Below, one piece after another: positions 63,445-64,000 of a stretch of DNA of 64,000 bases. Source of the DNA: Bombilactobacillus mellis (GTDB taxonomy: Bacteria > Bacillota > Bacilli > Lactobacillales > Lactobacillaceae); NCBI RefSeq assembly GCF_000967245.1, contig NZ_KQ033877.1, positions 17,660-81,659 on the forward strand, written 5' to 3'. Position 1 is the first letter of the stretch. The number at the start of each line of letters is the position of its first letter. A program made the position numbers and the translations under genes. Under the pieces are notes generated by a model. The model was not told the DNA's origin, searched no databases, and was given only the letters and a program-made list of their open reading frames with translations.

Positions 63445-64000
63445 ATGACGCGTATGAAAAAGAATAATTACATTGATCAATTAAACATCGCAGCAACTGA
63501 ACAATGCCGCCCATTTTTTGACACAGATAGAACCGTTGTTGACGCTTATAAATCAAACTTTGTTGATGTAGCAGCCGTAGTTGTTGGAGATAACGATGTA
63601 GATATTATTAATAAAGTTGATGCTCAGAAATTTAATATCCCAATTTTTGTTATTTCCCAAGGTGATAGCGATTTATCCGCGGACTTAATGGCAAAAATCT
63701 ATCATATTATTGATATTAATGTAGAATCAGATCGTCGCCTATATGATCGTGAAATTGAAGCAGCAGCAACTAAATATGAAAGCCAAGTATTGCCACCATT
63801 CTTTAAAGCGCTTAAAGAATATGTAGAACGGGGCAATATTCAATTTGATTGTCCTGGTCATCAGGGAGGCCAATATTTCCGTAAGCATCCAGCAGGTCAA
63901 CAATTATATAACTTTTTTGGTGAAAATGTTTTTAGAGCAGATATTTGCAATGCTGATGTGGCCTTGGGAGATTTGTTAATCCATGAAGGTCCTGCAATGG
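63445..64000 (+). CDS. Ornithine decarboxylase (Orn/Lys/Arg family), N-terminal part, runs off the window
   Basis: The 185 visible codons start at the ATG at 63445 behind AAGGAG. They hold the N-terminal wing domain (about residues 1-110, with VAAVVVGDNDVDIINKVDA and IPIFVISQGD) and the start of the PLP fold (FDCPGHQGGQYFRKHPAG and NADVALGDLLIHEG). The match is to the inducible ornithine decarboxylase of lactobacilli, which uses up protons while making putrescine and so protects against acid. The catalytic Lys lies beyond the window. A putrescine/ornithine antiporter gene would be expected next. Confidence 0.93.
   Translation, partial: MTRMKKNNYIDQLNIAATEQCRPFFDTDRTVVDAYKSNFVDVAAVVVGDNDVDIINKVDAQKFNIPIFVISQGDSDLSADLMAKIYHIIDINVESDRRLYDREIEAAATKYESQVLPPFFKALKEYVERGNIQFDCPGHQGGQYFRKHPAGQQLYNFFGENVFRADICNADVALGDLLIHEGPAM

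Overview
The window is AT-rich, densely packed DNA from a low-GC Gram-positive bacterium, almost certainly a member of the Lactobacillaceae. Indicators are SLAP-type surface-layer domains on secreted peptidases, an Apf-type LysM protein, D-lactate dehydrogenase, a C69 dipeptidase, an amino-acid-decarboxylase at the right edge and strong GGAGG ribosome binding sites. A bee-gut Bombilactobacillus-like species is possible, but the sequence alone does not prove it. The gene set dnaB-purA ... walRKHIJ-htrA-rlmH is typical of the neighbourhood of the chromosomal origin. A perfect parS site (3088-3103) and a cluster of DnaA boxes (34990-35174) fit that placement.

Layout. 1-8510: end of dnaB, an unknown protein built of internal repeats, purA, two membrane-anchored unknowns, a class A penicillin-binding protein and a GtrA-like protein. 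8511-10003: 1.5 kb of very AT-rich non-coding DNA with perfect palindromes and a candidate small RNA. 10004-17541: two SLAP-domain cysteine peptidases, a polar amino acid ABC system with two near-duplicate binding-protein/permease fusions, and azlCD. 17970-25918: a sugar-acid region in which a KdgT-type permease and a short-chain dehydrogenase are decayed, while a divergent RpiR regulator faces an intact operon of ascorbate-type PTS (EIIA, EIIC, EIIB), lactonase, keto-gulonate-phosphate decarboxylase and 6-phosphogluconate dehydrogenase. 25973-27859: a small island carrying HicAB, bounded by a partial duplication of the tRNA-Lys 3' end and its terminator.

27971-42054: the WalRK cell-wall regulatory operon, htrA, rlmH, a LysM/Apf protein preceded by a perfect WalR box, then an ABC exporter whose C39 peptidase domain has lost its catalytic residues, its membrane-fusion partner and two YibE/F-type membrane proteins. 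42030-49436: macrodomain hydrolase, P1B metal ATPase, MarR plus nucleoside hydrolase, a small basic protein, an amino acid permease, D-lactate dehydrogenase and a small acidic protein. 49564-58940: C69 dipeptidase, purine permease with a PurR-box-like site, a fructokinase pseudogene, uracil permease behind a PyrR attenuator, a histidine phosphatase, pyrFE, an MFS transporter and an aldo/keto reductase. 58986-64000: a SnoaL-like pseudogene, a CPBP membrane protease, lipoate ligase, a divergent pair of XRE regulators and the start of an ornithine decarboxylase.

How it fits together: cell-wall homeostasis (WalRK, HtrA, PBP1A, Apf, SLAP hydrolases) and nucleobase salvage/pyrimidine supply (purA, pbuX-like, pyrP, pyrFE, nucleoside hydrolase) dominate. 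Accessory pieces are the ascorbate-type operon, the HicAB island, the exporter block and several decaying catabolic genes, which suggest ongoing genome reduction. No CRISPR array, rRNA or intact insertion sequence was seen.
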